Shown: positions 1 to 8,667, counted from the first letter of the stretch. The stretch: DNA of 50,213 bases from Neisseriaceae bacterium TC5R-5 (GCA_020830965.2 JACCFC020000027.1:1-50213), one strand, 5' to 3'. Notes: generated by a model not told the origin, from the sequence alone. Program-made: numbers and translations.

Positions 1-1575
1 CACCCGAGCAGCCAGCCCAAGCCGGTGATCAAAGGCGTACAAAGCGCGGTAGTCGTTACACCTGAAGGCGAAGAAATCTGGACCGATCAATGGGCGCGAG
101 TTCGCATCAGGCTGTTCTGGGACAGGTTAGCGAATAATGATGCTGGCGATAGTTGCTGGGTGCGGGTCAGTCAGAACTGGGCCGGGGATCAGTTTGGCAG
201 CATCTCCCTACCGCGTGCGGGCGACGAAGTATTAGTCACCTTTATTGATGGTGATCCAGACAAGCCGATCATTACCGGCAGATGTTATAACGGCCAACAT
301 CTGGCACCGTGGGAGTTGGCCAGCCAACAAGCGTTAACCGGCATTCGCAGCCGCGAGCTGGGCGGTAGCCGGCGGGGCAATCAACTGATTCTGGACGACA
401 GTGCGCAGCAAATTCAGGCGATATTGTCTTCAGACCATCAAAATACCCTCTTAGGCTTGGGTGCTCTCACCCATATTCCCAATCATCAGGGCCGACGCGA
501 CCCGGCGGGTGAAGGTTTTACCTTATCCACCCTCGCTTGGGGCAGCTTACACGCTGACCAGGGCCTGCACCTGAGTAGCTGGAAGCATACCCCGCTTAGC
601 GGCAGCCATACCGAGATGAGCCGACCACTAGCGAGTCTGCAACAGGCGCAGCAGCAGATTCACAGCCACAACCAGCTCGCCAGCCAGCAGGGGGCCGAAG
701 CACTGGCGGCGGAAGACCCTAATCAGCAACTGATCGACAGCCTCAGCGGGCCGGAACGGGCAGAGTTAACCAAGCCGGTACTCAGCCTAGCCAGCCCGGC
801 GGGCATCATCAGCAGCACCGATGGCAGCACCCATATGGTCAGTGGTGAACACCATAGCGTGACCAGCACTGCCGACACCAACCTCAGCGTTGGCCGCTCG
901 CTGGTGGCGACGGTAAAAAACACGATTAGCTTGTTTGTACAAACGCTGGGGATGAAGTTGATTGCAATGCATGGGGATATCCTCGTCGAAGCCCAAAGCA
1001 ACAATATCCGCATCCGTGCCAAGAAAAAAATCATTCTCGAAGCCGACGAAATCGAGATTCGCGCGGTGACAAAAACCACCGTCAATGGTGGGGGAAGCTT
1101 CGCCACACTGAGCGCCAATGAATATACCCACCACACCAGTGGCCCTTGGGCAGCGCATGCGGCCAAGCATGATCTGACCGGCCCGGCCAATGCACCAGTA
1201 GCGATGCTGATGGAGGCCCCGCCAGTGAAGGAGGCGTTACGCTTTGCTGTACAAAGTTACCCGGAACAAGGTTATGCATATATCGCAGCAGGCTACACCC
1301 TGCTGGAAAACGGCGCGCCCATTGACGAAGGCATTACTGATAAGCAAGGCCAGGTACATATTGCTGATGCCAAGGCAGGCGCTCGCTACAGTATCAAGCT
1401 GGACAACGGGATGGAATACCCCCTGGTACAGCACGAAGCATTCAAAACCGGCGGTAATACCGCCGCAGGCGAACAAGGCTTATCCAGCAAGGGTTTCCGC
1501 AGCCTTGTCGGGGACACCACCAGCCGTTATCTGGGCTACCCACGCCGCCCAAAAGCCAATGACATCAAGGAATAA
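1..1575 (+). CDS. vgrG: Type VI secretion tip protein VgrG (5'-truncated by window edge)
   Basis: C-terminal about 524 residues of a VgrG spike protein. VgrG trimers cap the Hcp tube of the type VI secretion system and carry effectors into the target cell. The reading frame is open from base 1, so the N-terminal gp27-like part lies outside the window. The visible part begins in the gp5 OB-fold (PRAGDEVLVTFIDGDPDKPIITG) and passes through a linker rich in Q, S and H. It then enters a DUF2345-type beta-helix (SPAGIISSTDGSTHMVSGEHH to the VNGGGSFATL stretch). The last ~110 residues contain a YTLLENGAPIDEG...TDKQGQVHIAD segment that looks like the transthyretin-like domain used by some VgrGs to dock Tle effectors. 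The gene stops 3 bases before the phospholipase gene, which points to co-translation and a cognate VgrG-effector pair. Family call is firm; the TTR assignment is by resemblance only. Confidence 0.95.
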   Translation, partial: HPSSQPKPVIKGVQSAVVVTPEGEEIWTDQWARVRIRLFWDRLANNDAGDSCWVRVSQNWAGDQFGSISLPRAGDEVLVTFIDGDPDKPIITGRCYNGQHLAPWELASQQALTGIRSRELGGSRRGNQLILDDSAQQIQAILSSDHQNTLLGLGALTHIPNHQGRRDPAGEGFTLSTLAWGSLHADQGLHLSSWKHTPLSGSHTEMSRPLASLQQAQQQIHSHNQLASQQGAEALAAEDPNQQLIDSLSGPERAELTKPVLSLASPAGIISSTDGSTHMVSGEHHSVTSTADTNLSVGRSLVATVKNTISLFVQTLGMKLIAMHGDILVEAQSNNIRIRAKKKIILEADEIEIRAVTKTTVNGGGSFATLSANEYTHHTSGPWAAHAAKHDLTGPANAPVAMLMEAPPVKEALRFAVQSYPEQGYAYIAAGYTLLENGAPIDEGITDKQGQVHIADAKAGARYSIKLDNGMEYPLVQHEAFKTGGNTAAGEQGLSSKGFRSLVGDTTSRYLGYPRRPKANDIKE

Positions 1576-1578
1576 AGC

Positions 1579-3729
1579 ATGAGCGATCTCACTCGTACCG
1601 CCCGCGCCGATACTGTGCATGTGGACAGACAAAAAGGCAGTGCCATTGGTGGCATGCAATACTTTGTCGAAAAAGTCGACCCAGCCATTGGCGTACCCAA
1701 ATACCCACCCGTCCATGCCGATAACCAGCTCCAACTGTATCTGTGTGGCGAACAGGCATTTACCCAAATCGCTGCCGACATTCAGGCCGCGCAAAAAAGT
1801 ATAGAACTGGTGTGCTGGGGCTTCGATCCCGGCATGATGCTGATTCGCCCTGATGAAAAATGGCAGCAACAATACGCGTTTGGTGAACTGCTGGAACAGG
1901 CAACCAAGCGAGGCGTGAAAGTACGCCTACTAGCTTGGCATAGCTATTCTGGCGGAGCTGTGCAAGATAATCTTCCTGGCTATTCCGGTTGGCTTAAACA
2001 GACCACAACAACGGAAAATGGTGCCATAGCTGGTGGGATAATTGGCGGGGTGGTCAGCCGCCTGAATCGCAATGATGCAGACCTGCATAGAGATTATAAT
2101 GTTGCCTGGTTTCGACGTCATATGACTGGTGAGCACGGTATTAGCCTGGCTTTTCGTGATGGTAATACGGCAGCGATTAAGGCTAATCTCAAGCTGAAAG
2201 AAGTATATGCACCTTCAGGTGAGTTCGGCGCATGGCCAATAGATGGGAAACGCCAAGTAAGTGAAAAGTTCTTGCTAGAAAGTAACGGCACTCACCACCA
2301 AAAGACACTCGTTTTTGACTACCAGCCAGGTGATGGCAAAACTGCGCCGCGTGGCATTGCTTATGTGATGGGCCTCAACTCGGTGACTGATTACTGGGAC
2401 ACTGCAGATCACTTGATTGACGACCCGCGCCGCGAGACAGGTGGCAATAATGGCTTTGACCGGAAAAAACCATATCAGGACTACGCCAGTCGCATTCAGG
2501 GCGGCACGGTGCAGGATGTCTACGATAACTTTTTGCAAGGCTGGCAACGTGCTAAAGGCAAAGACCCTACTCTGGTGAAAGGGGCTCGTCCGGCTAGCCC
2601 GGTAGCCAGCAGTAAAAAAGACAGCCCGCAACCAGTGGTCAATACCGGTCCGGTCGCTTTGCAACTGCTCCGCACCCAACCGGAAGACCGTGAAAAAAGC
2701 ATTAAAGCGTTGTATAAGCACACTTGCCTGGTTGCCGCCAACTGGATGTATATCGAAAACCAATATTTCTACTATCAGGAATGGGCCGAGCACCTGCTCG
2801 CTGCGCGTAAGAGCCAAAATAGTAACTGGCAGAAGCGGCGCAAGAACAGCACCAACCCACAAATCAAGCAACACGTCGACGCCAGCGACAAGCCCTTACT
2901 CCATCTGTTTGTGGTGATTCCTGAACCGGAAAGTCAATATATGGTGCCACGTACCTATGACACCCTCAAAGTATTGGGTCAGGAAGGCGGTATGCGTGGT
3001 AAAGAAACGGATGAATACGGCAACACGATTGGCAAAGTAGAAAAAGGCCAGGATGTGTTGATGCGGCAAAAAGAAGAATCCAAGGCCTATCAGCAGTATC
3101 TGAAAGACAAGGCTTCCTACGATGCGCAATGGGATGCTTACAAAAAAGTGGGTGCGACTTCCGGGCAGTTTATGGGTATGCAGATTAGTATTCCGCCCCC
3201 CTCAATGCCTCTGCCAAAAAATCCTGTCACACCCGGCAGTGCGGCTGACCAGGCGATCGCGATTTCCAAGCGGAGTGCCGGAGAACTTGAAAAAGAATAT
3301 GGTCTCAAGGTCTGTACTGCGATGCTGTATAGCAGCGGCATGGTCAAGGACAAAATGCGCTATCGAGATATCTATATCCACAGCAAGCTACTAATGCTGG
3401 ATGACAGCCTGCTATCACTAGGCAGTGCCAATCTCAACCAGCGCAGCATGTCGGCGGACAGCGAAATTAATATCGCCTGCAATCACCCGCAGGCAGTGAC
3501 AGGCTTACGCCGTGCGGTATTTGCTAAATTCACACAGGGAAAAGTCAACCTTGACCCGGTAGACAAATCTGAAGTGTTTAATCCACAGCAAATGGCAGCA
3601 CGCGCAGCTTTTAATGACTGGATAGATTTAATGGAAAAAAATGCAGAACGACGCAATAAGAAAAATCAAATGGTTGGCTTTTTACTGCCGTTTAAAGAGT
3701 TGCGTGAATGCGAGCATCGTAATGCGTAA
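1579..3729 (+). CDS. Tle5-family phospholipase D effector of the T6SS
   Basis: A 716-aa phospholipase D superfamily protein. It has two HxKx4D catalytic motifs, at about residues 240-247 (HQKTLVFD) and 601-608 (HSKLLMLD). The second is followed by the usual GSANLNQRSM element. PLD enzymes of the Tle5 group (PldA/PldB of Pseudomonas) are T6SS effectors that cleave membrane phospholipids in the periplasm of rival cells, and some also act in eukaryotic hosts. No Sec signal peptide is evident, as expected for a VgrG-delivered cargo. The start ATG lies 3 bases after the vgrG stop. The next genes include a Sel1-repeat lipoprotein, the usual immunity partner for PldB-type toxins. The middle section (residues ~420-580) is charged and low in complexity, without a recognised domain. 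Effector status is inferred from neighbours and family. Confidence 0.92.
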   Translation: MSDLTRTARADTVHVDRQKGSAIGGMQYFVEKVDPAIGVPKYPPVHADNQLQLYLCGEQAFTQIAADIQAAQKSIELVCWGFDPGMMLIRPDEKWQQQYAFGELLEQATKRGVKVRLLAWHSYSGGAVQDNLPGYSGWLKQTTTTENGAIAGGIIGGVVSRLNRNDADLHRDYNVAWFRRHMTGEHGISLAFRDGNTAAIKANLKLKEVYAPSGEFGAWPIDGKRQVSEKFLLESNGTHHQKTLVFDYQPGDGKTAPRGIAYVMGLNSVTDYWDTADHLIDDPRRETGGNNGFDRKKPYQDYASRIQGGTVQDVYDNFLQGWQRAKGKDPTLVKGARPASPVASSKKDSPQPVVNTGPVALQLLRTQPEDREKSIKALYKHTCLVAANWMYIENQYFYYQEWAEHLLAARKSQNSNWQKRRKNSTNPQIKQHVDASDKPLLHLFVVIPEPESQYMVPRTYDTLKVLGQEGGMRGKETDEYGNTIGKVEKGQDVLMRQKEESKAYQQYLKDKASYDAQWDAYKKVGATSGQFMGMQISIPPPSMPLPKNPVTPGSAADQAIAISKRSAGELEKEYGLKVCTAMLYSSGMVKDKMRYRDIYIHSKLLMLDDSLLSLGSANLNQRSMSADSEINIACNHPQAVTGLRRAVFAKFTQGKVNLDPVDKSEVFNPQQMAARAAFNDWIDLMEKNAERRNKKNQMVGFLLPFKELRECEHRNA

Positions 3730-3771
3730 AGCAATCATCCTGCTCAAATCACACTATTTAGAGAGATCAAG

Positions 3772-4122
3772 ATGAATACAGATAAAACCGAGATCCGCAA
3801 CAGTATTGGGCCGGCAGGAGAGCAAGCAAGCGATGTCATGCTCAAGCGCCAACAGCTGCGTCGGGCTTATGTCAGTATCGGGCTAGGTTTATTAAGTATG
3901 GCTACTATGGCCGTATCATTTTTTATTAACCCTTTGATTGCTATGTTTTTAGTCTCTCCCGCCTGCGCTTTAATTTGGTGCATTGGTCTCTACCAAGGTT
4001 GCAGGAGCCGTCATCGTCTTGGGGTTGTTGGCATTGTCCTCAATCTGCCACCTCTCATTCTGGCCGCCTGTTTATTTATTAACTTATCGCTATCACCTTT
4101 CCGCCTTATACCATCGGGATAA
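3772..4122 (+). CDS. Small membrane protein in the T6SS effector locus
   Basis: A 116-aa protein with no family that I recognise. The N-terminal ~32 residues are polar and charged. Three hydrophobic stretches follow at about 33-53, 55-78 and 84-104, separated by a short basic loop (YQGCRSRHRLG), so it should be an inner-membrane protein. An AGAGAGATC stretch precedes the ATG. It sits 42 bp after the phospholipase gene and 80 bp before the Sel1 lipoprotein gene, all co-directional. The position suggests an accessory immunity or chaperone-like role, but nothing in the sequence proves this. Base composition is more AT-rich than in the flanking genes. Confidence 0.65.
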   Translation: MNTDKTEIRNSIGPAGEQASDVMLKRQQLRRAYVSIGLGLLSMATMAVSFFINPLIAMFLVSPACALIWCIGLYQGCRSRHRLGVVGIVLNLPPLILAACLFINLSLSPFRLIPSG

Positions 4123-4202
4123 ACGCATCATCACCATCGGGCCGGGGCAACCATTGTCGCCTGCCCAACGCACACTGTTTACGATCAAACTAAAGGGAAA
4201 CC

Positions 4203-5897
4203 ATGTGCCGTTTTACGTTATTTGATAAACCAATACGCACTTGCTGGCTTGGATTCTGCCTACTGTTAGCGCTGTTAATGGGCTGCCAGCGTCAGGCCGA
4301 CGCCAGTACCGCCACCCATCAAGAGAATACTATGCGACCCCGTGACCATACCCCACCATTGTTCTTTGCCCACCGTCCCGACTTTACCTGTGTTTATCGT
4401 GATGCCAAGCTGCCGCCGATCAGCGCCGAAGCCGACGAATTGCTGCAACAAGCACTACTGCTAGAGTGGAATGAAATGCAACCCTCCAGCGAAACTGATT
4501 GGCCACGAGTGATTGCCCTCACTCGTAAAGCCGCCGAACTAGGTAACTGGAAAGCCCGCCTCAATTTGGTGCATCTACGACTAGAAAGGCGTGGTACGGC
4601 GTTTGACCTGCCGAATGATACTGAAGTGGCAGTGCAGGAGGTCGAAGCGATGATGGTGGACGGCATCCCCGATGCCTTCGACTTAATGGGCAATTTCTAT
4701 GAGCTTGGCACTGGTGTTGAGGCCGATATCAGCAAGGCTTATGCCTTCTATCAGTACGCCGCAGATCAAGGCAGCCCATCGGCACAAACCTTTATCGCCA
4801 GTATGTTGCTGGCAGTAGAGGACGAACCAGAACGCGGCATGTGGGCCAATATTCCTATTGGCCTGAAAATGTTGGAATGTGCGTTTGCACAAGGCTATGG
4901 TCAAGCCGCTTATAAATTGGGTATCTCCTATGAAATAGGTGCAGAAAGTGAGCGTAATTTTACCGCTCAAGAAGCCCTCAAAACCAAAGCCATGCGCTAT
5001 TATCACGAAGGCGTGAAAATGGGGCATGCTCTTGCGGCGGCCTCTCTGGCCAAGTCATTTGAAGGCGGTGAGGGTGTCGCCAGTGCTAAAGACCCAAGTA
5101 GGGGTGAGCGCTATCGCAGCATTAGTAATTCACTCGACTTCTATGGCCCCATCCTAGGCCTGAAACTGCCGAATCTGGATAAGGTATTGCCGCTGCCTCC
5201 GGCCAAACTACCGCATTGGGATAGCGACCGCGACAGCCTGATTGATGCCGCCAAGGCGCGGCAGATGAAGCTGGTGCCGCCCCCCGGCCCGGCGGTAAAA
5301 GGGCCGAATGGCCGCAGCGAGCTACCGGGCAACTACAAACTGGAAGCCCCCGGCATGGAAGGCCCGCGCAAACTCAGCCAGGCACCACGCAAAGGTTACT
5401 GGCAAGCTTGGTATGACCATAGCGCCACCCAACCCGGTAGCGAACGGGCCGAGCGTAGCCGACCGTTAGCTATCCCGCCGCTGTGGCTGGAGGCTGGCGA
5501 AGCGATGCCGGTAATCTACAATGCCCAATCAAAAGAACTGGGCCACACTTACTGGCAGAATCTGCATGCGGTGGAAATCCCGCAGCCGCTGCCAGCCCGG
5601 CAAGCCGCCGGGTATGAAATCAACGTCACGCCACCCACCGAACCGTTGTGCCGCGGCGACCAGCCTTGCCCGAAAAGCGGCATCTGGCAAGCCCGCCTGC
5701 GCCCGCAGCATCCCTTGTCCAGTCTGGTTAATCAGCAGGCGATACGTCAAGCCTGGGTGAATCAGGGCGAGAGCTTCCCTGACCCGGAACACGACTGGCA
5801 TCTGGACGAAGCCGCTGACCTGACCAGTATTGACATTGCCTGGCGTCTGCTGGAAGTGGGGGACGCGCTGGATAGGATAAGCAAGTTTGAAAGTTAA
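4203..5897 (+). CDS. Sel1-repeat lipoprotein, probable immunity protein to the Tle5 effector
   Basis: A 564-aa protein with a lipoprotein signal: a hydrophobic core at residues 15-25 and the lipobox LMGC with the modified Cys at 28. The region ~70-300 carries Sel1/TPR-like helical repeats (for example MGNFYELGTGVEADISKAYAFYQYAADQGSPSA and YKLGISYEIGAES). The C-terminal ~250 residues are Pro-rich and then form a separate domain (Trp-rich, with a CRGDQPCPKSGIW segment); DUF6396-containing proteins of T6SS loci look similar. Periplasmic Sel1-repeat proteins (Tli5b group) bind and neutralise PldB-type phospholipases. The exported lipoprotein form and its position just after the toxin fit that role. 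A GGGAAACC stretch before ATG 4203 gives a usable ribosome site. The immunity function is inferred. Confidence 0.8.
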   Translation: MCRFTLFDKPIRTCWLGFCLLLALLMGCQRQADASTATHQENTMRPRDHTPPLFFAHRPDFTCVYRDAKLPPISAEADELLQQALLLEWNEMQPSSETDWPRVIALTRKAAELGNWKARLNLVHLRLERRGTAFDLPNDTEVAVQEVEAMMVDGIPDAFDLMGNFYELGTGVEADISKAYAFYQYAADQGSPSAQTFIASMLLAVEDEPERGMWANIPIGLKMLECAFAQGYGQAAYKLGISYEIGAESERNFTAQEALKTKAMRYYHEGVKMGHALAAASLAKSFEGGEGVASAKDPSRGERYRSISNSLDFYGPILGLKLPNLDKVLPLPPAKLPHWDSDRDSLIDAAKARQMKLVPPPGPAVKGPNGRSELPGNYKLEAPGMEGPRKLSQAPRKGYWQAWYDHSATQPGSERAERSRPLAIPPLWLEAGEAMPVIYNAQSKELGHTYWQNLHAVEIPQPLPARQAAGYEINVTPPTEPLCRGDQPCPKSGIWQARLRPQHPLSSLVNQQAIRQAWVNQGESFPDPEHDWHLDEAADLTSIDIAWRLLEVGDALDRISKFES

Positions 5898-6382
5898 CTT
5901 TTTAAATCAAACAAACAAGAAATGACACTAGACAACCAAACAAGGTCTGCTGAAGAAATAAAAATGCCAGATACCCCCACGAGCAAAACGGCAAAGTTGG
6001 CAACATTTTTGGCAGCATCCATCCCAATTAACGTGGTTCTGGCTGTGGCTACATCGGGGGTAGGAGCCTTCACTAACCACTACCCCGACTGCCCAGCAGA
6101 CACCCATTCCTCTCTACGCGACCATCTATCACCCTTTTTAGCGCTACAGTAGCAATGCTTGCCGTGCTACAAAAAGGTATGGTTTAGCTGCTGAAAAACT
6201 TATGATGTCGGTCGTACGGTTTACCGGTGCAATTCACTTGAGCAGTGCTTGGCGTCAGACTGGCTTGGCCAACTGACAGAGAACGTTAACTAACCAGAGG
6301 AATGAAGTTGAAAGCTTGCGCGGGTTAGTGGCTGGTAAAGTACAAGATTTCTGCGCAAACAGAAAACATTCATCTACACAGC
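5898..6382. other. 485-bp gap without an intact gene
   Basis: This stretch lies between the T6SS cargo genes and the NDUFA9-like gene. I see no RNA gene, transposon end or strong terminator. The only coding-like signal is the interrupted small membrane ORF at 5964-6187. The region from about 6190 to 6382 reads as ordinary intergenic sequence upstream of the next gene. It marks the right border of the T6SS cargo island. Confidence 0.5.
5964..6187 (+). pseudogene. Possible frameshifted remnant of a small membrane protein
   Basis: From ATG 5964 the frame reads a hydrophobic segment (LATFLAASIPINVVLAVATS) up to about 6080. The next plausible protein sequence lies one frame over (TAQQTPIPLYATIYHPF), and a further one lies in the third frame after a T5 run at 6135-6139 (SATVAMLAVLQKGMV, stop at 6185-6187). 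Read through two single-base indels this gives a ~70-aa protein with two membrane segments. The uninterrupted frame instead ends in sequence that does not look protein-like. This reading is my reconstruction and could be chance; the remnant would belong to the T6SS cargo region upstream. Confidence 0.28.
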
Positions 6383-7324
6383 ATGTCGATCAAGAAAATT
6401 TGTCTTATTGGTGGCAGCGGCTTTATTGGCAGCTACATTGCCGAACGTCTGGCCGAACAGAATCTGCAGTTAAGTATTGCCAGCCGCCAGCCCGAGCGGC
6501 ACAAGGCCAAACTCAGCGTGCTGCCGAATGTGCAGCTGATACAGGCAGACATTCACCAGCCGGCCGCTCTTGCCAGGCTATTGGAGGGGCAGGATGCGTT
6601 AATCAGCATGGTCGGCATTCTGCACGGTTCGCGGCAGCAATTTGAACATGCCCACGTCGCTCTTAGCGAAAAAATTCTCAATGCCTGTCAGCAGCAAGGT
6701 GTGCACCGCCTGATTCATATCAGCGCCTTGGGTGCTGATGCCGACGCTATCAGTCATTACCAGCAGACCAAGGCTATAGCCGAACAGAAAATCCGGGCCA
6801 GTGGGCTGGACTGGACTATCTTGCGTCCTTCGGTGGTTTTTGGTCAGGGTGACAGTTTTCTTAATCTCTTTGCCAAACTGCTGCGCAAGTTGCCGGTGTT
6901 GCCGCTGGCCGGTGCCAGCACCCACTTTGCACCGATCTGGGCGGATGATGTGGCTAAAGCGGTACGTGCCTGCTTGCACAACCCCGCCACTTATAGCCGC
7001 AGCCTGGATTTGACCGGGCCGCAAACATACACCCTGGCAGAACTGGTCAAACTGGTGGGCCGCTACAGCGGCCACGCCCGCCCGGTGCTGCCCATACCAA
7101 CCAGCCTGGCGATGCTGCAAGCTGGCATCATGGAATGTCTGCCTGGCCCCACGCTGATGAGCCGCGATAATGTGCGCTCGCTTGGCAGCGATAATGTCAG
7201 CCCGCACCCCTTCCCCAGTGAGTTGCTGGGCTTTACTCCCACCGCACTGGAGGCGCTGGCGCCGGCCTTGCTGGGTGAGGATGAGTTCAATCACATCGTC
7301 TCGCGCTACCGCGCCGAGCATTAG
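6383..7324 (+). CDS. NDUFA9-like NAD(P)-binding oxidoreductase (atypical SDR)
   Basis: A 313-aa protein of the complex I NDUFA9 subunit-like family (atypical extended SDR). The N-terminal nucleotide-binding motif is G10-x-x-G13-x-x-G16 (GGSGFIG), followed by the VGIL and ISALGAD strands. The YxxxK catalytic pair is replaced by a HYQQTK element at about residue 133, as expected for this family, so dehydrogenase activity is doubtful. Members bind NADPH or flavin-related ligands, and bacterial roles are mostly unknown (ubiquinone-related oxidation or respiratory chain assembly has been suggested for relatives). It is followed 2 bp later by cca, an arrangement common in Neisseriales, so the two are probably co-transcribed. 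Confidence 0.88.
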   Translation: MSIKKICLIGGSGFIGSYIAERLAEQNLQLSIASRQPERHKAKLSVLPNVQLIQADIHQPAALARLLEGQDALISMVGILHGSRQQFEHAHVALSEKILNACQQQGVHRLIHISALGADADAISHYQQTKAIAEQKIRASGLDWTILRPSVVFGQGDSFLNLFAKLLRKLPVLPLAGASTHFAPIWADDVAKAVRACLHNPATYSRSLDLTGPQTYTLAELVKLVGRYSGHARPVLPIPTSLAMLQAGIMECLPGPTLMSRDNVRSLGSDNVSPHPFPSELLGFTPTALEALAPALLGEDEFNHIVSRYRAEH

Positions 7325-7326
7325 CG

Positions 7327-8547
7327 ATGCAGGTTTTTATCGTAGGCGGTGCCGTGCGTGATCAATTGCTCGGTCTACCGGTAATGGATCGCGACTGGGT
7401 GGTGGTGGGTGCCAGCCCGGAGATGCTGCTGGCGCAAGGTTATCGTGCGGTGGGTAAGGATTTTCCGGTGTTTCTGCACCCGCAAACCCATGAGGAATAC
7501 GCGCTGGCCCGCACGGAACGCAAAACCGCCAAGGGTTATCACGGCTTTGCTATTCATGCTGCACCCGATGTCACCTTGGAACAGGACTTGGCCCGGCGCG
7601 ACCTCACCATCAACGCCATCGCGCAAGGTGCCGATGGCAGCCTGATTGACCCCTACCACGGCCAGCAGGATTTGCGCGATGGTATCTTGCGCCACGTCAG
7701 CCCGGCTTTTGCCGAAGACCCGGTACGTATCCTGCGGCTGGCGCGTTTTGCCGCCCGCTTTGGTTTTAGCGTTGCGGCGGAAACCATGCAGTTGATGCGC
7801 GGGATGGTAGAAGCGGGTGAGGTGGATGCGCTGGTGGCCGAGCGCGTCTGGCAGGAATTCGCCAAGGGGCTGCAGGAAGCACAACCGGCACGCATGCTGC
7901 GTGTGCTGCGCGATTGCGGGGCGCTAGTGCGCATTCTGCCAGAAGTAGATGCGCTGTTTGGCGTCCCACAGCGCGCCGATTATCATCCGGAAATCGATAC
8001 CGGCGACCATTGCCTGCGCGCCCTCGATTATGCTGCCAGTCAGGGCTATGCGCTCAGCGTGCGCTTTGCCGCCCTCACCCATGACTTGGGCAAGGCATTA
8101 ACCCCCGCGGACATTTTGCCACGCCATATCGGCCATGAAGCTCGTGGCGAAGCGCCGTTGCTGGCGCTGTGTCAACGTCTGCGCGTACCGGCGGACTGCC
8201 GCGACCTAGCTCGCCTGACTACGCTCTACCACACCAAAATCCATGGTGCGGCGCAGTTGAAGGCCAGCAGCGTCCTTAAATTATTCAAAGACACCGATGC
8301 ACTACGCCGCCCGGCACGTTTTGAACAATTGCTGCAAGCCTGCCTGGCCGACTGCCGTGGTCGCCTGCACTTCGAGAATGCGGCTTATCCCTCAGCAAGC
8401 TATCTTGCACATCTGCTGCTGGCCGCCCGCAGTATTGATGCCGGTGCGCTGGCACAACAATGCCGCGATAAAAGCGCCCTACCCGCTCTTATTGATGCCG
8501 CCAGAGTGAGCGCGATTCAGCAGGCAATATCGGATGCCAAGCCATAA
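7327..8547 (+). CDS. cca: Multifunctional CCA-adding tRNA nucleotidyltransferase with HD domain
   Basis: A 406-aa class II CCA-adding enzyme that builds or repairs the 3' CCA end of tRNAs from CTP and ATP without a template. The nucleotidyltransferase head shows G7-G-A-V-R-D12 and the metal-binding D21-x-D23. It continues with the ARRDLTINAIA segment and the RILRLARFAARF motif of the neck. The C-terminal part holds an HD phosphohydrolase domain (HDLGK, H252-D253), as in the E. coli enzyme, which adds 2',3'-cyclic phosphodiesterase, 2'-nucleotidase and phosphatase activities. Length matches the family. Its TAA stop is formed by a TA dinucleotide plus the first base of the palindromic repeat element that fills the gap to recC. 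Confidence 0.97.
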   Translation: MQVFIVGGAVRDQLLGLPVMDRDWVVVGASPEMLLAQGYRAVGKDFPVFLHPQTHEEYALARTERKTAKGYHGFAIHAAPDVTLEQDLARRDLTINAIAQGADGSLIDPYHGQQDLRDGILRHVSPAFAEDPVRILRLARFAARFGFSVAAETMQLMRGMVEAGEVDALVAERVWQEFAKGLQEAQPARMLRVLRDCGALVRILPEVDALFGVPQRADYHPEIDTGDHCLRALDYAASQGYALSVRFAALTHDLGKALTPADILPRHIGHEARGEAPLLALCQRLRVPADCRDLARLTTLYHTKIHGAAQLKASSVLKLFKDTDALRRPARFEQLLQACLADCRGRLHFENAAYPSASYLAHLLLAARSIDAGALAQQCRDKSALPALIDAARVSAIQQAISDAKP

Positions 8548-8667
8548 GAGTCGCTAACAAACCTCCTGATCCAACGTCGCGCCTCCTTGCCTTGCGTAGC
8601 ACTGCTATTGTCTGCGGCGGCGCGCCTTGGCTCAGGGGCTCTTCGGGCTTTTGTTAGTGGCTCTAAG
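8545..8667. repeat. Palindromic MITE-like repeat, copy A (between cca and recC)
   Basis: A 123-bp near-perfect palindrome. The terminal inverted repeat is AGAG(T/C)C(G/A)CTAACAAA at each end. A second arm of complementarity (CCTGATCCAA with TTGGCTCAGG, then GCGCGCC) lies inside, and the tip is TAGCA-c-TGCTA at 8597-8607. Both ends are preceded by TA. The left TA plus the first element base makes the TAA stop of cca; on the other strand the right TA plus G makes the TAG stop of recC. Related copies occur at 12467 and 31125. There is no room for a transposase, so it would be non-autonomous. A folded RNA from either strand could also act in transcription termination or 3'-end protection. Confidence 0.82.

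Noticed and set aside
723-1279. Long open frames antisense to vgrG
   Set aside because: They mirror codon structure of the real gene, lack ribosome sites and have no protein family resemblance.
1-5897. Prophage tail region
   Set aside because: VgrG, a lipase effector and a Sel1 immunity-like lipoprotein fit a type VI secretion cargo locus; no other phage genes are present.
6316-6645. A 109-codon open frame overlapping the NDUFA9-like gene
   Set aside because: It is an out-of-frame shadow of the real gene with unlikely composition and no ribosome site.
8545-8667. Resemblance of the repeat ends (CTAACAAA...TTTGTTAG) to integron attC sites
   Set aside because: The symmetry extends outward (AGAGCC/GGCTCT) and through the whole element, the R-box consensus RYYYAAC/GTTRRRY is not met, and there is no integrase or cassette array.
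8545-8667. Correia repeat element of Neisseria
   Set aside because: The termini do not match the Correia terminal repeat (TATAGTGGATTAAA...); only the MITE-like size is similar.
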